A stretch of DNA of 64,000 bases from positions 54,448,079-54,512,078 of the forward strand of contig OY829327.1 in assembly GCA_963691655.1 (NCBI GenBank), written 5' to 3'. A model generated the notes under the pieces. That model had not been told where the DNA came from, did not search any database, and saw only the letters and a list, made by a program, of their open reading frames with translations. The stretch comes from Toxonevra muliebris. Lineage: Eukaryota > Arthropoda > Insecta > Diptera > Pallopteridae. The position numbers and the translations under genes were made by a program. Positions 45,801 through 58,029 of the stretch are shown here, piece after piece. How positions within the stretch are numbered: the stretch's first letter is position 1; each line of letters begins with the position of its first letter.

Positions 45801-46400
45801 ATTTATAAGAATATATGTAAATAGATGCATATATCTGCCTATGTATAGATAACTGTTACCTTTCTTTAACAGAACTTAAGCAAAAATGTTAAAAACAAAT
45901 TTTGGTTGAGTTTTAAACTGCTTAGAAATAAGCAAAAAAAAAAAACGTAGATGCTACAATTATATACTATCTTTCATATATAAAGAGAGTGTATAATTGA
46001 AGTGATCGCACACTTGAAATTGTTAAACAGAAATGGCAAAACAGAAATTATACTATTTGGTTTCCGTTTAACGGGCTAGGTTCTTTCAATTTCAATTTGA
46101 ATTGTGATCTCTACAGAACAAAAAAAAAAAAAAAATCAAAAAAATTGTGTAATTTTATTATAATATAAACTTAAGTAAACTTAAAACAAAAATGCATTCA
46201 GGTATAACAAAGCGAAATTTCATGTACATTTTAATATTATTATTGCAAAAACTAAAAAAAAAAAAAAAAAAAAAAATAAGTGCGTCTATGTACAAGCGTA
46301 TATTGTATGTTTAAAAGAAATTATTGCTTTAATAAATAAACAAAATTCTAAATAAATAAAAATCCAAAAAAATGTTAAAATAAGTAAAACAAAAATGAAT
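41745..46400 (+). other. cnc 3' UTR and 3' flank
   Basis: AT-rich DNA with poly(A) signals soon after the stop: AATAAA at 42427-42432 and further AATAAA-like strings near 42551 and 42710. The nearest plausible transcript end is therefore about 42.4-42.8 kb. An (AT)n tract lies near 42776-42793. Farther on, 45480-46350 is again repeat-poor and could be a distal 3' UTR. A degenerate hammerhead copy sits at 44659-44707. I see no gene in this stretch. Confidence 0.4.
44659..44707 (+). ncRNA. hammerhead ribozyme copy D, one core change
   Basis: Stem I AGACCA (44659-44664) pairs perfectly with TGGTCT (44702-44707). The core CCGATGA has one change from CTGATGA. Stem II GGAACT/AGTTCT is 6 bp with a G-U. 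GAAA at 44690-44693, loop AGTT, cleavage triplet GTT (allowed NUH). Stem bases differ from copies A and C yet stay paired. The core U-to-C change probably lowers or abolishes activity. Confidence 0.75.
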
Positions 46401-46543
46401 TATTTTGTTTCATTTTGCTGGGGAGGTATGCACAAAATTGCCAAATACTGGAGTATATAACAAATCTTAAGTCTAGCAGGATTTCAAAATACAACTTTTT
46501 GCAACCAATTTTTCCAGGGACATAACAAAAATGTTTTTTTGGA

Positions 46544-46801
46544 GTCATTTTGCGATATTTTTTTAGTGTCCAAAGTGGACACCTAAAAAAGGTGTGGGGC
46601 TGGTGATTACGGTTACTTGAAGCCATCTTAAACAAAAAATTTAAGTAGATTATTGTTCTCTAGGCTTATTAAAAAATAACAAAATGGCGGGCTTCCAAAA
46701 TTTTTTTTTTTTTTAATCACGTCATTTTGGTTGAAAATTGGGGTAAATAATAGGAAATAATTATTAAAAATAAACAATTATACTACCTGCGAGAGTCATT
46801 G
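46544..46801 (+). repeat. dispersed repeat, copy 1 (partner at 57213-57506)
   Basis: Shares with the second copy, in order, AAGTGG(A/G)CACCTAAAAAA, GTGTGGGGC, TTGAAG(C/T)CATCTTAAA, TAGATTATTGTTCT, AAAAATAACAAAATGGCGG and CTACCTGCGAGAG. No coding potential; probably a MITE or non-autonomous element. Confidence 0.8.
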
Positions 46802-47379
46802 AAATTTCAGCACAATCGGTTGGATAGAATTCTTTCAGACCCCTGGGCCGATCAAAAAAAAAACGTTGTTTCGAGAAAAACGCTTTTTAATTTTTAACAA
46901 CGTATGAAGTTTTAACAACAGTCGCTCTTCTTTATGTGGTAAAACTTCGTTTATATTTTGATAGTCTGAAATTTTTACAGTATACTTTCAATATATTGTA
47001 CTTTCGAAATACATTAAAAAAATCATCGATTTTTCGAAACTTGAACACCAGACTACATCCTTAACTAAAATCGGTTTTAGCTATTAGCATCATTAAAAAC
47101 ATTCCATTAATTAAGTTATTCACTCCCCATTAGTTTAATGGTCCGCTTTTAATCGCGTTTTTTAATTTAAATGCCTTTATAAAATATTTCAAGGGATTTT
47201 TACATTATTTTGACAGATAACTGTCAAATAACTACATTGTTTGTTTTTATTTTCTTCAGTCTACACCGGAATTGATATGAAATTGTTGAAAAAATCCAAA
47301 AAAAAAGAAATGTAGAAAAACTAGAGACATAACAGTTATGGCTTAAATCCAAAAAAGTTCCAAATAACAGTTATTGGTA

Positions 47380-47572
47380 ATTAAAATCCATTTTGGTTGC
47401 CAATAACCAATATGACCTACCAAAAGTCATTTTAGTTGCCAATAACCAGTATAGCTAACCAAAACTCATTTTGGTTAACCATAACAATTAAGACTAACCG
47501 AAACTGATTTTGGTTACCAAAAACCTTTAGGACTAACCAAAATTCATATTGATTGCAATAACCGATCTGTAG
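47380..47572. repeat. tandem repeat, unit about 39 bp, five diverged copies
   Basis: Each unit carries AAAA(C/G)TCATTTTGGTTGCC, AATAACCA and ACTAACC with substitutions. Copies start near 47383, 47422, 47462, 47502 and 47540. Confidence 0.7.
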
Positions 47573-47599
47573 CAAAAAAATTAAATAAAAAAAATGTAT

Positions 47600-49265
47600 T
47601 TCTTAATCACCGATAGGTGCTTAAAAACAAAAAAAATTGTCTGTGCGGATCCAGGCAGCCTGAGGAATATGTGGTCATTATAAAAATAACTCTTCGTTCT
47701 ATTTTGTTTGCATAAAAGATGTTGTTTTTGTTTCAAATTAATTACCTACTATGAGAATGAGCAAACGCTTCTTGATTAACAGAGCACCTTAGTATATTTG
47801 TTGTTGTTTCTCTCTATTGTTTTTCTCCATTAATACTTTCCAGAAGCTCGGATGAATTGACACCTGACAATGTGTATTGAAAATGACTCATTAATGACCG
47901 TTTTTGACCGTTTTTTACCAAAAAGACTGAAAACTACGGTCAGTCATTTTCGGTCACATTTGTCATTTTCATCTCTAGTTTCAGCTCACAAATACCATAT
48001 AAAATTACTGCTTATTTTTAATCATCTTAAAAGAAGTTGAGTTTCACAGGCATACAGGCACAGGATTATGATATAAATTTGGGAAAATTCAGAGCTGAAA
48101 ATCTTAAAGCTTACGACGTTTTTCAAAAATACAAAAAAAAAATATAAATATAATTAATTAAAAATAATTGTTAAGATTTATGATTGATAACACTGCTATA
48201 TAAATTTAAACTTTTCTAATGCGAATAAGATGGCTTCCTGAGTTTCCGAAATGATTTTTCGCGCTGAACACGAATCTTGAATCAAAAACTTCCCAATGCG
48301 TTCCGTTTTCTAAAAATAGCGTTGTGACCATTTTTTTTTTATTGTAAAGCTGACGTTCTAAAAACTTCGCTTTGATGTTAAGAGATTTTAAAAAAAATGT
48401 TCTAGCAATTTATTTCAAATTGTTTCTTTGTGGTCAAAAAATATTGGCGCAAGAAATCATGGAGTTTGAGACCGATTCACCGAGAAACAAAAAAGATATA
48501 TTTGCTCAAAATGGGCCTGATTAGGCCCAGGAGCCCATCCTAGAGTTAAAAACCTTACAAAATATCTTAAAAACTGTGTAAAATATCAAGATTATTGACC
48601 TAAAATTATAAAGCTAGAAATGATAAATGATATAGAAGTAATTTTCGTGTTGTATAAACCCAGAATGTGAAGCGTGAATGACGCAGCTGAAGCACAGCAA
48701 AACCTTCACATTATGTTTGATTACAATGAAATTGTATACATTTTACTTTTGACAGATTGTTACTGCACTCTTCAGCTTCACATTCTGTTCCTCACTTAAA
48801 CCGTAATGAAAAATGTTTAATTTGTTATCACTGAATTTTCTTCCATGTACACAGGCAGTACTAGAACCACCACAACCCCTCCCTTGGCTACCCCACTTAT
48901 TTCAATGAAAGGTTGGAAAACTTATTATAAGTTATTATGGAAAAAATTCGATCTGTTTATTTAAGAAAATTTAAAAAATTTTTATGCATTAATATTTCAC
49001 TTAGCAAGAACTCTTTTCAAAAAGTCTTTGTATTTTTATTTAACAAAAAAAACATCGTAAATAAAGTGATAGATGATATACAAGATTAAAGTGATCTTAA
49101 CATTTTGTAAGCATGACCATGGGTTCAAGTGCACGTCTTCTTTACAAACAAAGAAGACAAAAATGCACATTCTAAAAAATACATATGAAGAAAGTAAACT
49201 TAATTAATATGATCAACAAGAAAAATTATGAAAATTGCAATTGTAGTAACTATGCACATTGTTCC
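47600..49265. other. intergenic DNA between cnc and TFAM
   Basis: AT-rich. No recognised gene, RNA or bounded element. Chance ORFs only. Confidence 0.6.
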
Positions 49266-50235
49266 TTATTGTTTCTTTGACTTTGGCTCTGGGGGGTCAA
49301 TGAGATTGCCATGACGCACTACATCGATATGACCGAGACGTATCATTTTTTCCTCCCATACTGAAATTTCTTTTCTAAAAATAAAAAAAAAAGTTAGTAA
49401 ACGTTCATAGGCTAATTTTTTATCCATAATGCACGCACTTGTACTTGTCCAATTCTATACGTGATTCCTTCATATAGGAAGATTTCTCTTCGTCCGTCAT
49501 ACGTGACCAGTTTGCAGTGCACTTTTGATGCCACTCACGATAGGTTTGCTTGGGCGTCTGTGGCGTTGCAATTCGTTCTTTGCTGATGAAACGTAAAAAC
49601 GCCGACGCAGGCTTTTTAGGGCGACCCAGCTCTTTAACACGCTTACGCATCATTTTGCGTTCCTTCGCTTCTACGATATCCTGTTTAAGTTGTTTTATTT
49701 CGGCACGTTGCTCATCAGAAATTTTAGCATCGTATTTGGCTCGTAGCTCCACATACTTTGTCTGTTCATTTTTGTACTCATCTTGCAAACGTTTTTTGAG
49801 GCTCGCCTCTGCAGCCTCCCATTCTTTAGAAAGCTTTCGCACAACGTCAACGATAGTAAATTTAGGATTCTCAGCGAGTACTTTAGGGCGCATCTCTTTC
49901 ATGAAGCGAAAGTATGGTGTGAGCGGTTTCTTTGGGCGAGGCGGTAGACCAACTTGTTCTTCGAGAGTTTTCGCTGTTGTTGCTGAGCTGCGACTGCTGT
50001 TGCTTATGTTCGCCACAGCTGCAGACACTATGCCAGGCCTGTTGGTATTACCAGGGAAAGATGAGGAAGTGAGTGGATGTTTTGTAATGGGAGTTGATGT
50101 GAGATTAATATTGTTGTTCGATTTTGTGGTATTATTAACGTTTTTGGTCGATAAAACTTTAGTCACTTGCCTGCATTTGTTAATCAACGACCCGAAGAAG
50201 GAACCTTTCGCAAGTAGAGGCGCAGTTAGTAACAT
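49266..50235 (-). CDS. TFAM: mitochondrial transcription factor A
   Basis: HMG-box protein that coats, bends and transcribes mtDNA. Two exons on the minus strand: 50235-49439 and 49374-49266, with a 64-nt intron (donor GTGCGT, acceptor TTTTTAG). Splicing gives 301 aa. Residues 1-33 (MLLTAPLLAKGSFFGSLINK) are hydrophobic/basic without acids, a good matrix-targeting signal. A Ser/Thr/Asn-rich spacer spans about 34-95. HMG box 1 is about 98-168 (PPRPKKPLTPYFRFMKEMRP), the charged linker 169-203, HMG box 2 about 204-272 (GRPKKPASAFLRFISKERI), and the C-terminal tail ends EPKSKKQ. The unspliced frame would end six codons later (YKCVHYG). Divergently paired with the hydrolase gene at 50773, about 0.54 kb apart. 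The Asn-rich spacer makes it longer than typical fly TFAM. Confidence 0.95.
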
Positions 50236-50772
50236 AGTAATGTTTGTTGTGTTATAATGTGATGGCGAATGTTGTAGCGAACTTTCTTGTCGACAATTTT
50301 CTTAAAGAATATGCAGAATGTGTAATATATATGTGAAATGAAAGTGCAAAAAATAAGCAAGCCTCTAAATATACGATATTTACATAAGGAAAACGCGCAA
50401 TTGAATGTCACTTCTCGATTATAGTCAGCTGGGCTACTTTCCGAGGTGTGTTCACGCAGTTCTGGTTGACGATTGCAAATTGAAAGATTGCAGTGAATAG
50501 ACTTACGGGATAAGTAAAATTAATGTAAGTTTTAATAATTAACTCGTCACAGCACAAAACTAATTTTTTTTTATTAACTTAAACTAACACTCTCATTTGG
50601 TTATATAAATTTATTCACAAGTCTTTAAAATGCAAACAATAGAATTTTCATGAATTGAACATACCTCATCAAAGTTTGACATTTTCGGCTCGTTTTTCCA
50701 TAACCTTAAAAAACAACATTTTTTATCATTTCGTGTTTTGATACAAATAGAAAGTAATTGAATTAGTGAGAA
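50236..50772. promoter_or_regulatory. shared divergent promoter region of TFAM and the FSH1-type hydrolase
   Basis: The 537-bp gap between two start codons pointing away from each other. It contains a GC-richer stretch around 50420-50480 (TAGTCAGCTGGGCTAC, GAGGTGTGTTCACGCAG). No TATA box or DRE was recognised. Transcription start sites cannot be placed from sequence alone. Confidence 0.5.
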
Positions 50773-51652
50773 ATGACAAATAGTAGTGGCGCCACAACTA
50801 GCAGTGGTAGCAGTGCGTCTACTTCCAAACATCAGCAACAACAACAAATCTTGGATATCAAGGACAAAGTGCGGGTACTCTGCCTGCACGGATATCGTCA
50901 GAATGGGGATGCATTCAAAAATAAATTAGGTTCATTTCGCAAGTTCGTTGGAAAATATGCAGAATTTGTTTTCATTAACGCTCCACATCAAGCTCCAGCA
51001 TTAGACGCAAACACGGAAGCTGTACCTGAGCAATGCAGCTGGTGGTCGAACAAAGATGACGGGACTTTTAAAGGAACAAATAAAGATGGGCCTGCGTTTG
51101 GTTTCCAGGAGAGTCTACGTTTAGTTGAAGATGCATGGAAGGTTCAAGGACCATTTCAAGGCTTAATGGGCTTCTCACAGGGTGCATGTTTCGTGGGTCT
51201 AATATGTGGGCTCTCAAAAAAGAAATGTAAGTGCTGAAGCAAAGAGCGTTTAAAAAATAAATAATCTTTTTATTTATTTAGTAACCTGCATTAATCCAGA
51301 ATTTGCCATACTCTCATCGGGTTTCGTTTCTGGGAGTCTGGTGCATAAAAGCGCTTATGAAGATTTGATTAATATACCTACTTTGCACATATATGGCCTC
51401 AGCGACGAAATTATCCCAAAAGAAATGAGCCAACTATTAGAATCACATTTTAGTACTACCGAAATTCTAGAACATAGTGGTGGTCACTATTTCCCGGCGA
51501 CAGCGCAACAAAAGCAAAAGTACATAAACTTTTTTCAGGATCGTTTGCAGGAATATTTAGAAAAAATGGAGCTGCAAAACGCAACTTTTGTCGATGAAAA
51601 AGATCAGCAGCACGAAGAGGCTGACGATGATGATGACGACGACAGCGATTAG
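50773..51652 (+). CDS. FSH1/OVCA2-family serine hydrolase
   Basis: An alpha/beta-hydrolase of the FSH1 (ovarian cancer-associated 2) family; family members are small esterases, and the physiological substrate here is unknown. Exons 50773-51226 and 51282-51652, separated by a 55-nt intron (GTAAGT...TTTAG). The protein is 274 aa. Ser/Gln-rich residues 1-25 precede the domain. LHGYRQNG (38-45) forms the oxyanion region, GFSQGA (133-138) holds the nucleophile Ser135, GLSDEIIP (190-197) the acid Asp193, and SGGHYFP (217-223) the base His220. The C-terminus is a run of Asp (residues about 263-274). The start at ATG 50773 is preceded by AGAA. Fly orthologue is the CG5412-type gene (from memory). Converges on EloB downstream and is divergent from TFAM upstream. 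AATAAA-like signal near 51660. Confidence 0.93.
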
Positions 51653-52463
51653 TAATTAAATAAAATTAACATCTTACAACTTTTATCCTTTTTCTTTTTA
51701 ATAATTAATTCTTATTATTACAATTATAATGTTAATTAATTAATAAAGTTAACCCAATATAGTAATGCATAAAGGTTTTTGTTTTTCATTTTTCTCGTTT
51801 ATCGTTCTTTCTAATTCTTGCGATTTTATTTATCATCGAGATTTTTCATTAATAAGGCTTTTTTCAAAAATTTAAATTTGCTTATTGTTTTAGCTTTTAT
51901 TTATGACTGAAGAAGAGTATGCATATGCGTGTGTATGTATATGTTTGATTGAATGTGGGTATGTAAATCATAGATTATTCAAAAAATTTTTTGCTTTACA
52001 AAAGTACATATTTGAATATTTGTTGCGGGGAAACTTGAGCCCATTTTAAACTTAAAACTCAATTGAAATCAATAATTTAGTTTTTGTATAGTTATTTGTT
52101 TTTTTTTTTTAACCAACCGCGTAAATAGAATAATTTAATTTAGTAAATTCATTGGCATATTTTTTTTTCTCAAATTGTATTTTTGTTTTTGAAAACGTTA
52201 TTTATTTTTTTATGATTTTTTAAATAATATTTTCGCTTGAGTCGATCAACGTGTTAAGCTTTTTCTGTAGTTTTTCCCCCTTTTCAATTAAAATCAAACA
52301 AAAAAAAGGCATTACGAAATTGTGTTGTAGTATTATGGTAGGTAATTGGAGGGGAGTATCAGTAATTCCTTAATATTATATCTTCCCCTCTTTTACTCCT
52401 CCTCTTCTCTCAACTTGTTGTCTATCAATGTGTGTATGGTTGTGTGGTTTTGATTGAATTTTT

Positions 52464-54745
52464 CTATGCGACTTGTTCTTGACCATTTGCTGCCTCTTGA
52501 TTTTTCATAACTTCAGGTAAATCTGGTGGTGATGAGTATGACGTAACTTCGAGCGCTTCGAAATCACCTTGTTCATTTCTGGAAATATACAAAAAGAAAT
52601 AGTTTAATTCGGAGTTTTAGTATCAGTGGACAGAGCAAATTTCCACGATTTGTTTAGTAATAACAACACATTCAACAAGAATAATTTCCTAAAATGTTTG
52701 TTACAAAAAAAATATTATTACAACTGATTTTTTAAGTGATGAGTTAATCATAAGAAAAAATTATTCTGCTTAACGTTAAGCATACACCATTGAATTCAAA
52801 ATAATTATCAGTTGTGTCAATAAATATCTATATCGATGCAAAGTATTGTGTTGATTTATGTAATGAAGATATGAAAGGATAAAGGGAAGGGGAGAAGAGG
52901 AAGAAATAATGACGGAAGTTGTTTCCACAAGGGAGGTACGTTAGTTTATCGTATTTATGTCGAATGCCTGAGTTCCGTTTGCGTCTCGTGTAGTTCTGGA
53001 GGGCACACGAACCGGTGGCATCAAAGCTCCGATCCAACAATGTTCCAAAAAATCAATAGAGCTCGAAACTACTGCCCTTATCCGTTTTATCGCGGTTTTT
53101 AATTTTTACCACCACACAGGATGCGACAAGAATATTGTACGTTTCTTTTGGGTTCATGGTCTGTTTTTTGACAAGGGAGAGGCCAAGAATTTGAGGATAA
53201 GTTAAATAGGGAGAAAGAGGCTGTAGGCTATTCTACTGAGCTCTGATCTTTAAACTTAGATAACCAGATCTTCTAATTATAAACTTTAACCCAAAATATG
53301 CATCGTTGGCTAAGTTAAAAAACTGAAATTAATTACAAATTTTCATTTTAGGCATTGCATATTGGGAATATAACAGGACCGAACCGATAGCTTTTAGGTG
53401 AAAGCAACTGAGATGCCGGACCTCCGGCGTTTCATTGAACTACTTAATTTAAAATACATGAAATTAAAAAATTAGACTTTGCGCCAAAAACTGGAATCTT
53501 CTAGCAAATATTGATTAGACTATAAAAGCATAATCAATATTTCAACCAAAACTAAATTTAAGAACCACGCCTATTTATGGAAATGTGAAGTACCGTATAC
53601 ACGAATCTTACTGTTGTTAGTTTAGGATTAGCACGTGCTCACATTTACACGTGAAGTGTGAGCTATGTTCATTTGTAAAATATTTTTCATCGGAACGCTT
53701 CGTCAAGGGGTTGTTGTGTTGTTGAAATCAATTAATATTTTTTGTTGACACATTTTGTTGGAGCACATGCATCAGTATATGACCTTGAAATGTACACACA
53801 TGCATACATACAAATAATATTCTCATACATACACGTAGTATATATTGCTGATGAAAGAATTTTACAGAATGACAAAGCTAATTTTAATATTAATTAATAT
53901 ACAAAATGTATCAATAAACAAAAACTTTATACTAATTCAATTTTAAATCGATGACCTTACCAAAAAAAAAAAAAACAAAACAAAAATAAAGAGTATAAAA
54001 TCATATGGATGTAGCGTGTTACTCAGCGATTCGATTGATAACGAAAAAGGCAAGGAAAGCAAGAAGCAACAAAAGCAAAATGCAAAAAATATAAAATAAA
54101 TTAAATTTCTAAATTTATTTTTTGATACGTACTTCATTGAAAGTCCTAACTGTGCAGGAGCCTGCGCCTTTGCGGTGGACATTGTGATTCCATAATCCTG
54201 CAAGGTCTTCTCATCTTCCATTAGATCATTGTCTTGATTGTATAGTCTCTGGTCGATAGGTTTCACTTTTAATATACCTACAGCAGGTAACAACAAGAAA
54301 ATGTAGAAAAATAATACATGATAAAAGAATGTGAAAAATGGAAATTGCTGAAAATAGATGCCGACTAATGTTGACGACTAACCTTCGATCATACGCTTCA
54401 ATTCAGCGACACTCGTATTCTCCTTGGCATCGGTGAAAATTGTGGTTTTACGTCTTCGGATCATGAGAAATACGTCCTGCAAAAATTAAGAAAATAAAAT
54501 ATTACATCGAATTCAATGTTTAACACATCAATTTTTGGTCAAAGTTCAATTTGCAGCGACAACTGCGACGGCAGCGACGGCGGCAGCAGCGGTCTCAGCT
54601 GCAGCTGATTTCATACTATTGCCGTTGTTTTTGTTGTACTGTTTATTCCGCGCACCGCTTGACGCTGCCGCTGCTGTTTCATTGTAGCTGGATGACCGAA
54701 CACGCTGCTTGCTGCATTTAGCAGCATGCGTAAGCCTTTACCATT
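52464..54745 (-). CDS. EloB: Elongin B (ubiquitin-like adaptor)
   Basis: Partner of Elongin C in the elongin complex and in BC-box Cullin2/5 E3 ligases. Minus-strand exons: 54745-54743 (ATG only), 54476-54383, 54277-54133 and 52578-52464. Together they give exactly 118 aa, the usual length. The protein runs (M)[20 protein letters not shown], ending ELKRMIE; then [40 protein letters not shown] and PAQLGLSMK; then [20 protein letters not shown] and PEVMKNQEA. These make the ubiquitin-like fold and the SSPP(D/E)LP(D/E)VMK tail. All junctions have GT..AG and keep phase (0,1,2). The start exon is inferred: CAAAATG followed by GTAAAG at 54742, with 266 nt to the acceptor. Another upstream ATG exon is possible. 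The last intron is 1.55 kb. Confidence 0.9.
52579..54132 (-). other. EloB last intron (1.55 kb)
   Basis: Donor GTACGT at 54132-54127 and acceptor TTTCCAG (ends 52579 on the minus strand). Contains chance ORFs and (CA/TA)-rich DNA near 53790-53840; nothing else was recognised. Confidence 0.8.
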
Positions 54746-55400
54746 TTGCTTGGCGCTTTTTATTGCTCCTGTTGCTACAATTAATGTTGAGCGATTTTGC
54801 TCGTCGTTGTCGTCTATTGTCTCCTCCTGCACGGTCTACGTACTTCACGGACACACTAATTCTTCCCACGTAGCCTATGGCTGCAGGTAGTTCGCCTTTT
54901 AGGATTTGTTTGTTCGAATTTTGCAAGCTCCTTTGCGGCAAATGTTCCAAAAATCACACTTTTCTACTGAGGTATAAAAATATATGCTTTTTGGCCTTTT
55001 TCTTTTTTCGCTTTTATTTTTTTTCATTCCCTCCTGCCAATGCCGAAAAAATGACAAAATGCGAGTTGACAGTTGGCTTGCGCGAGTGTGTTCGATTACT
55101 AAGTCGGGAAAAAATGTCAAAATGTGTACGTTCAGTGTATTGAATTTAAGCCCACTATATAATCTAAACATCTGATAAAAATGGTAGTGTATTAAGGACA
55201 CTTTGACACAAAATATTTCTCCCTCGATGTTTTCTTGTTTAAATAAAAATTAGAATTTTTGCAAAATTTAATAATAAATGCTGGAAACTATTTAACGAAT
55301 ATAAACATTATGTTTTTTTTTAATTATCTTTACAAGATAGAAGAAAGCATAACATACATATTTTTTTCTTTTCACAACTAAGTATTCTTTCATTACACTT
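54746..55400. other. EloB upstream region
   Basis: Presumed EloB 5' leader and promoter. The GC-rich DNA just inside the gene (54540-54850, GCAGCGACGGCGGCAGCAGC) contains the inferred start exon. Overlapping short ORFs at 54611-55201 are not recognised. Confidence 0.4.
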
Positions 55401-57040
55401 AAGTCCAAACCCCATAAATTCCCCAGAAATTCGGCCAAGCTGCCCTGAATCAATTGGCAGATGTACTACAGGACACACTAGAAGCAAAAGAAACAGCTTT
55501 ATGTGCGTTTCTAGATGTCGAAGGGGCTTTCGAAAACACCGCGCATGAAGCAATAAATGAAGCTCTCATCCGCAGAGGGGTTAATAATACCCTGGCAAGG
55601 TGTATGGGAACCATGCTGAAGACTAGAGCAGTCGAGATACCAATGAGTACAGGCTTTTTAGTAGCAAATACAACAAAAGGTTGTCCACAAGGTGGGGTTA
55701 CGTCCCCGTTAATGTGGAGTATTGTCATAGATGAACTTCTGGAGGAATTAACAAATACTGGACTTATGATCCAGGGTTATGCCGACAATGTAGTAATAAT
55801 ATGAAGAGGTAAATTCGAAAATACTCTTTGCGACTTAATTCAATTGGGATTAAAAGTCACGAAAAGATGGTGTGTAAAAGTAGGGCTGAATATTAATCCA
55901 GCAAAAACTACAATTGTACCATTTACAAGGAAAAATAAACTTAAGAACTTGAAGACCATTCATTTGGATGGTACGGAGGTGAAACTACATACAGAGGTAA
56001 AATTTCTGGAAATTACTTTCGACCAGAAATTACTCTGGAAAACACATGTTAGCAACATAACAAAGAAGGCTACAAGAGCACTTATGACCTGTAGGTCCAT
56101 TGCTGGGAAGAGTTGGGGATGCACACCAAAAATACTACGATGGATGTATACGGTAATTGTACGACCAATGATTGCATATGGAGCGGTCGTGTGGTCAGAT
56201 AGAACAAAGCGGCAAACAGCTGTCAATGAGTTGAATAAACTTCAAAGACTAGCATGTGTTTGCATAACTGGGACTATGAGAACCTGTCCAACAGCGTCCT
56301 TAGAAGTCCTTTTAGAATTAACACCTCTTCATATCTATATCCAGATGCAGGCGAAGAGGGCCAATTATAGAATGTCTGGAATATATATCGGGTCAGGCCA
56401 TTGCTTAAATCGGAAGAAGTTTGATATTCTTACGAAGAAATTTCCTGAAATTTCAATACCGAGGGATAGCATGATACCGCAGTTTAGTTTTACTAAAAAG
56501 TTTAAAACAAAACTAAGTAATAAAAAGGATTGGGAAGGTTTGGTTGAAACATACAATATAAACCAACAAATGATAACCTGGTATACAGACGAGTCTCTTA
56601 CTGACGAAGGAGCAGGAGCGGGGGTATATGGGCCAAGGATAAAATACTTCGAGCCCATGGGTAAATGCACCAGTATCTTTCAGGCGGAAATATACGCCAT
56701 AGACAGGTGTGTTTACTTCAACCTCAAGCGAAACTATCGTAATCAGAACATTGCGATTCTAATTGACAGCCAAGCGGCTATCAAAGCACTCGAATCCTAC
56801 CAGGTAAAGTCTAAACTGGTTAGGGACTGCCTTGAGAAACTAAATACGCTTGGCTTGCAGAACAAGGTCTGGATACTTTGGGTTACAGGCCATGTAGGAA
56901 TAGAAGGAAATGAGAAGGCAGACGAACTTGCCAAAAAGGGGGCAGAAACCCCATTTGTAGGACCCGAACCCTTTTGTGGAATGGGAAAAAGGTCTCTAAC
57001 CATACTGTTAGAGAAAGAAGAGTCTCATTATATCTAGTTG
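55400..57040 (+). pseudogene. non-LTR retrotransposon, 5'-truncated RT plus RNase H, one in-frame stop
   Basis: A single + frame runs from about 55,420 to the TAG at 57035-57037, interrupted only by TGA at 55802-55804. RT palm blocks are AFLDVEGAFEN (the catalytic Asp is present), KGCPQGGVTSPLMW and GYADNVVII. In the last, the second Asp of the expected (F/Y)ADD box is Asn. RNase H follows: WYTDESLTDEGAG, FQAEIYAIDR, ILIDSQAAIKAL and NEKADELAK. The element lacks the endonuclease and RT fingers, so it is 5'-truncated. The frame is far less eroded than in the 7.5- and 27-kb copies, so it is the youngest insertion here, though dead by the stop, the Asn change and the truncation. Confidence 0.9.
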
Positions 57041-57212
57041 GCCAAAGACAATTTTTAAAATACAAAATATATTTATATATATATTATATTTTTACAGTAA
57101 TTTCGGGAATTTTTTATTATAACAAAATAAAATATAATCAGTCCATTTTTATTATATGTTCTTATTGACATCTTTAACTGTACAAAAAATTTTTGGTGTT
57201 TATTTTACAATG

Positions 57213-57506
57213 TTTTTTAGTATTTTTTACGTCCGAAGTGGGCACCTAAAAAAAAATTGTGTGGGGCGGGCCCAGGTGATTCCGGAACTTGAAGTCATCT
57301 TAAAAAAAAATTTTGATAGATTATTGTTCTGTAAGATTATCATTCTAGCAGGTAGTAGATTTAAACATTTTGATTAAAAAATAACAAAATGGCGGACTTC
57401 CAACATTTTTTTTTCAAAAATCGCATTGTTTTTTGTTGAAAATTGTTGTAAAAAATTGGAAATTATGATTAAAAATAAGCAGTTCTACTACCTACGAGAG
57501 CCAATG
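57213..57506 (+). repeat. dispersed repeat, copy 2 (partner at 46544-46801)
   Basis: Same ordered blocks as copy 1: GTGGGCACCTAAAAAA, GTGTGGGGCG, TTGAAGTCATCTTAAAAAAA, ATAACAAAATGGCGGACTTC and CTACCTACGAGAG. It carries a short insertion around 57330-57370. Confidence 0.8.
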
Positions 57507-57509
57507 GCG

Positions 57510-58020
57510 TGTAAAATAACACATTAATGTTAAAATATAAAATAAAATGTATAAGTAGCAACCGTGGCTGAAATTATTTTTTTGTTTGGCAATTAAGCCA
57601 AAGGAAATTCAGCCAAAAAATTTTGACCGGAATTCCATTTTTTTTGTCGTATTTCCTAAACATAAGAAAATTACACCAAAATATTTTCATACATTTTTTT
57701 TTTTGTTGGCTGAAATTCCTTTTGGACTTTGATCGAATTTGGTCGAATATGCGTTCTACATATTTTTTCTATCTTTTCTCTGCCGTTTTGCGAGTCTTGA
57801 ATGCGCTTCAAACTGCCCGAACAAACGAAAGTATTTTCGTTCGGACTGAATGCTGTGCTGCTGTTGCTGTGACCTACAATTTACGTGACCATGTTTTTTT
57901 CGGCCAGCGCAGATTACACAATTTTTTGCTATAAAGCGAATAAATGTCATATTAAAGCACGTAGCTGCAAAGCTTGATTGTGTTTAAATCATAATGAGCA
58001 ACCCCTTATAGCTTTGCAAA
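57510..58020. other. AT-rich intergenic DNA
   Basis: The short frame 57623-57934 is hydrophobic and unrecognised. Nothing else was seen. Confidence 0.5.
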
Positions 58021-58029
58021 AATATAGTA

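Noticed and set aside
49550..50257. 235-aa plus-strand ORF
   Set aside because: Antisense shadow of TFAM; the HMG-box frame on the other strand is the real gene.
53831..53840. CTGATGA string as a further hammerhead core
   Set aside because: No stem II, GAAA or cleavage triplet follows at the right spacing.
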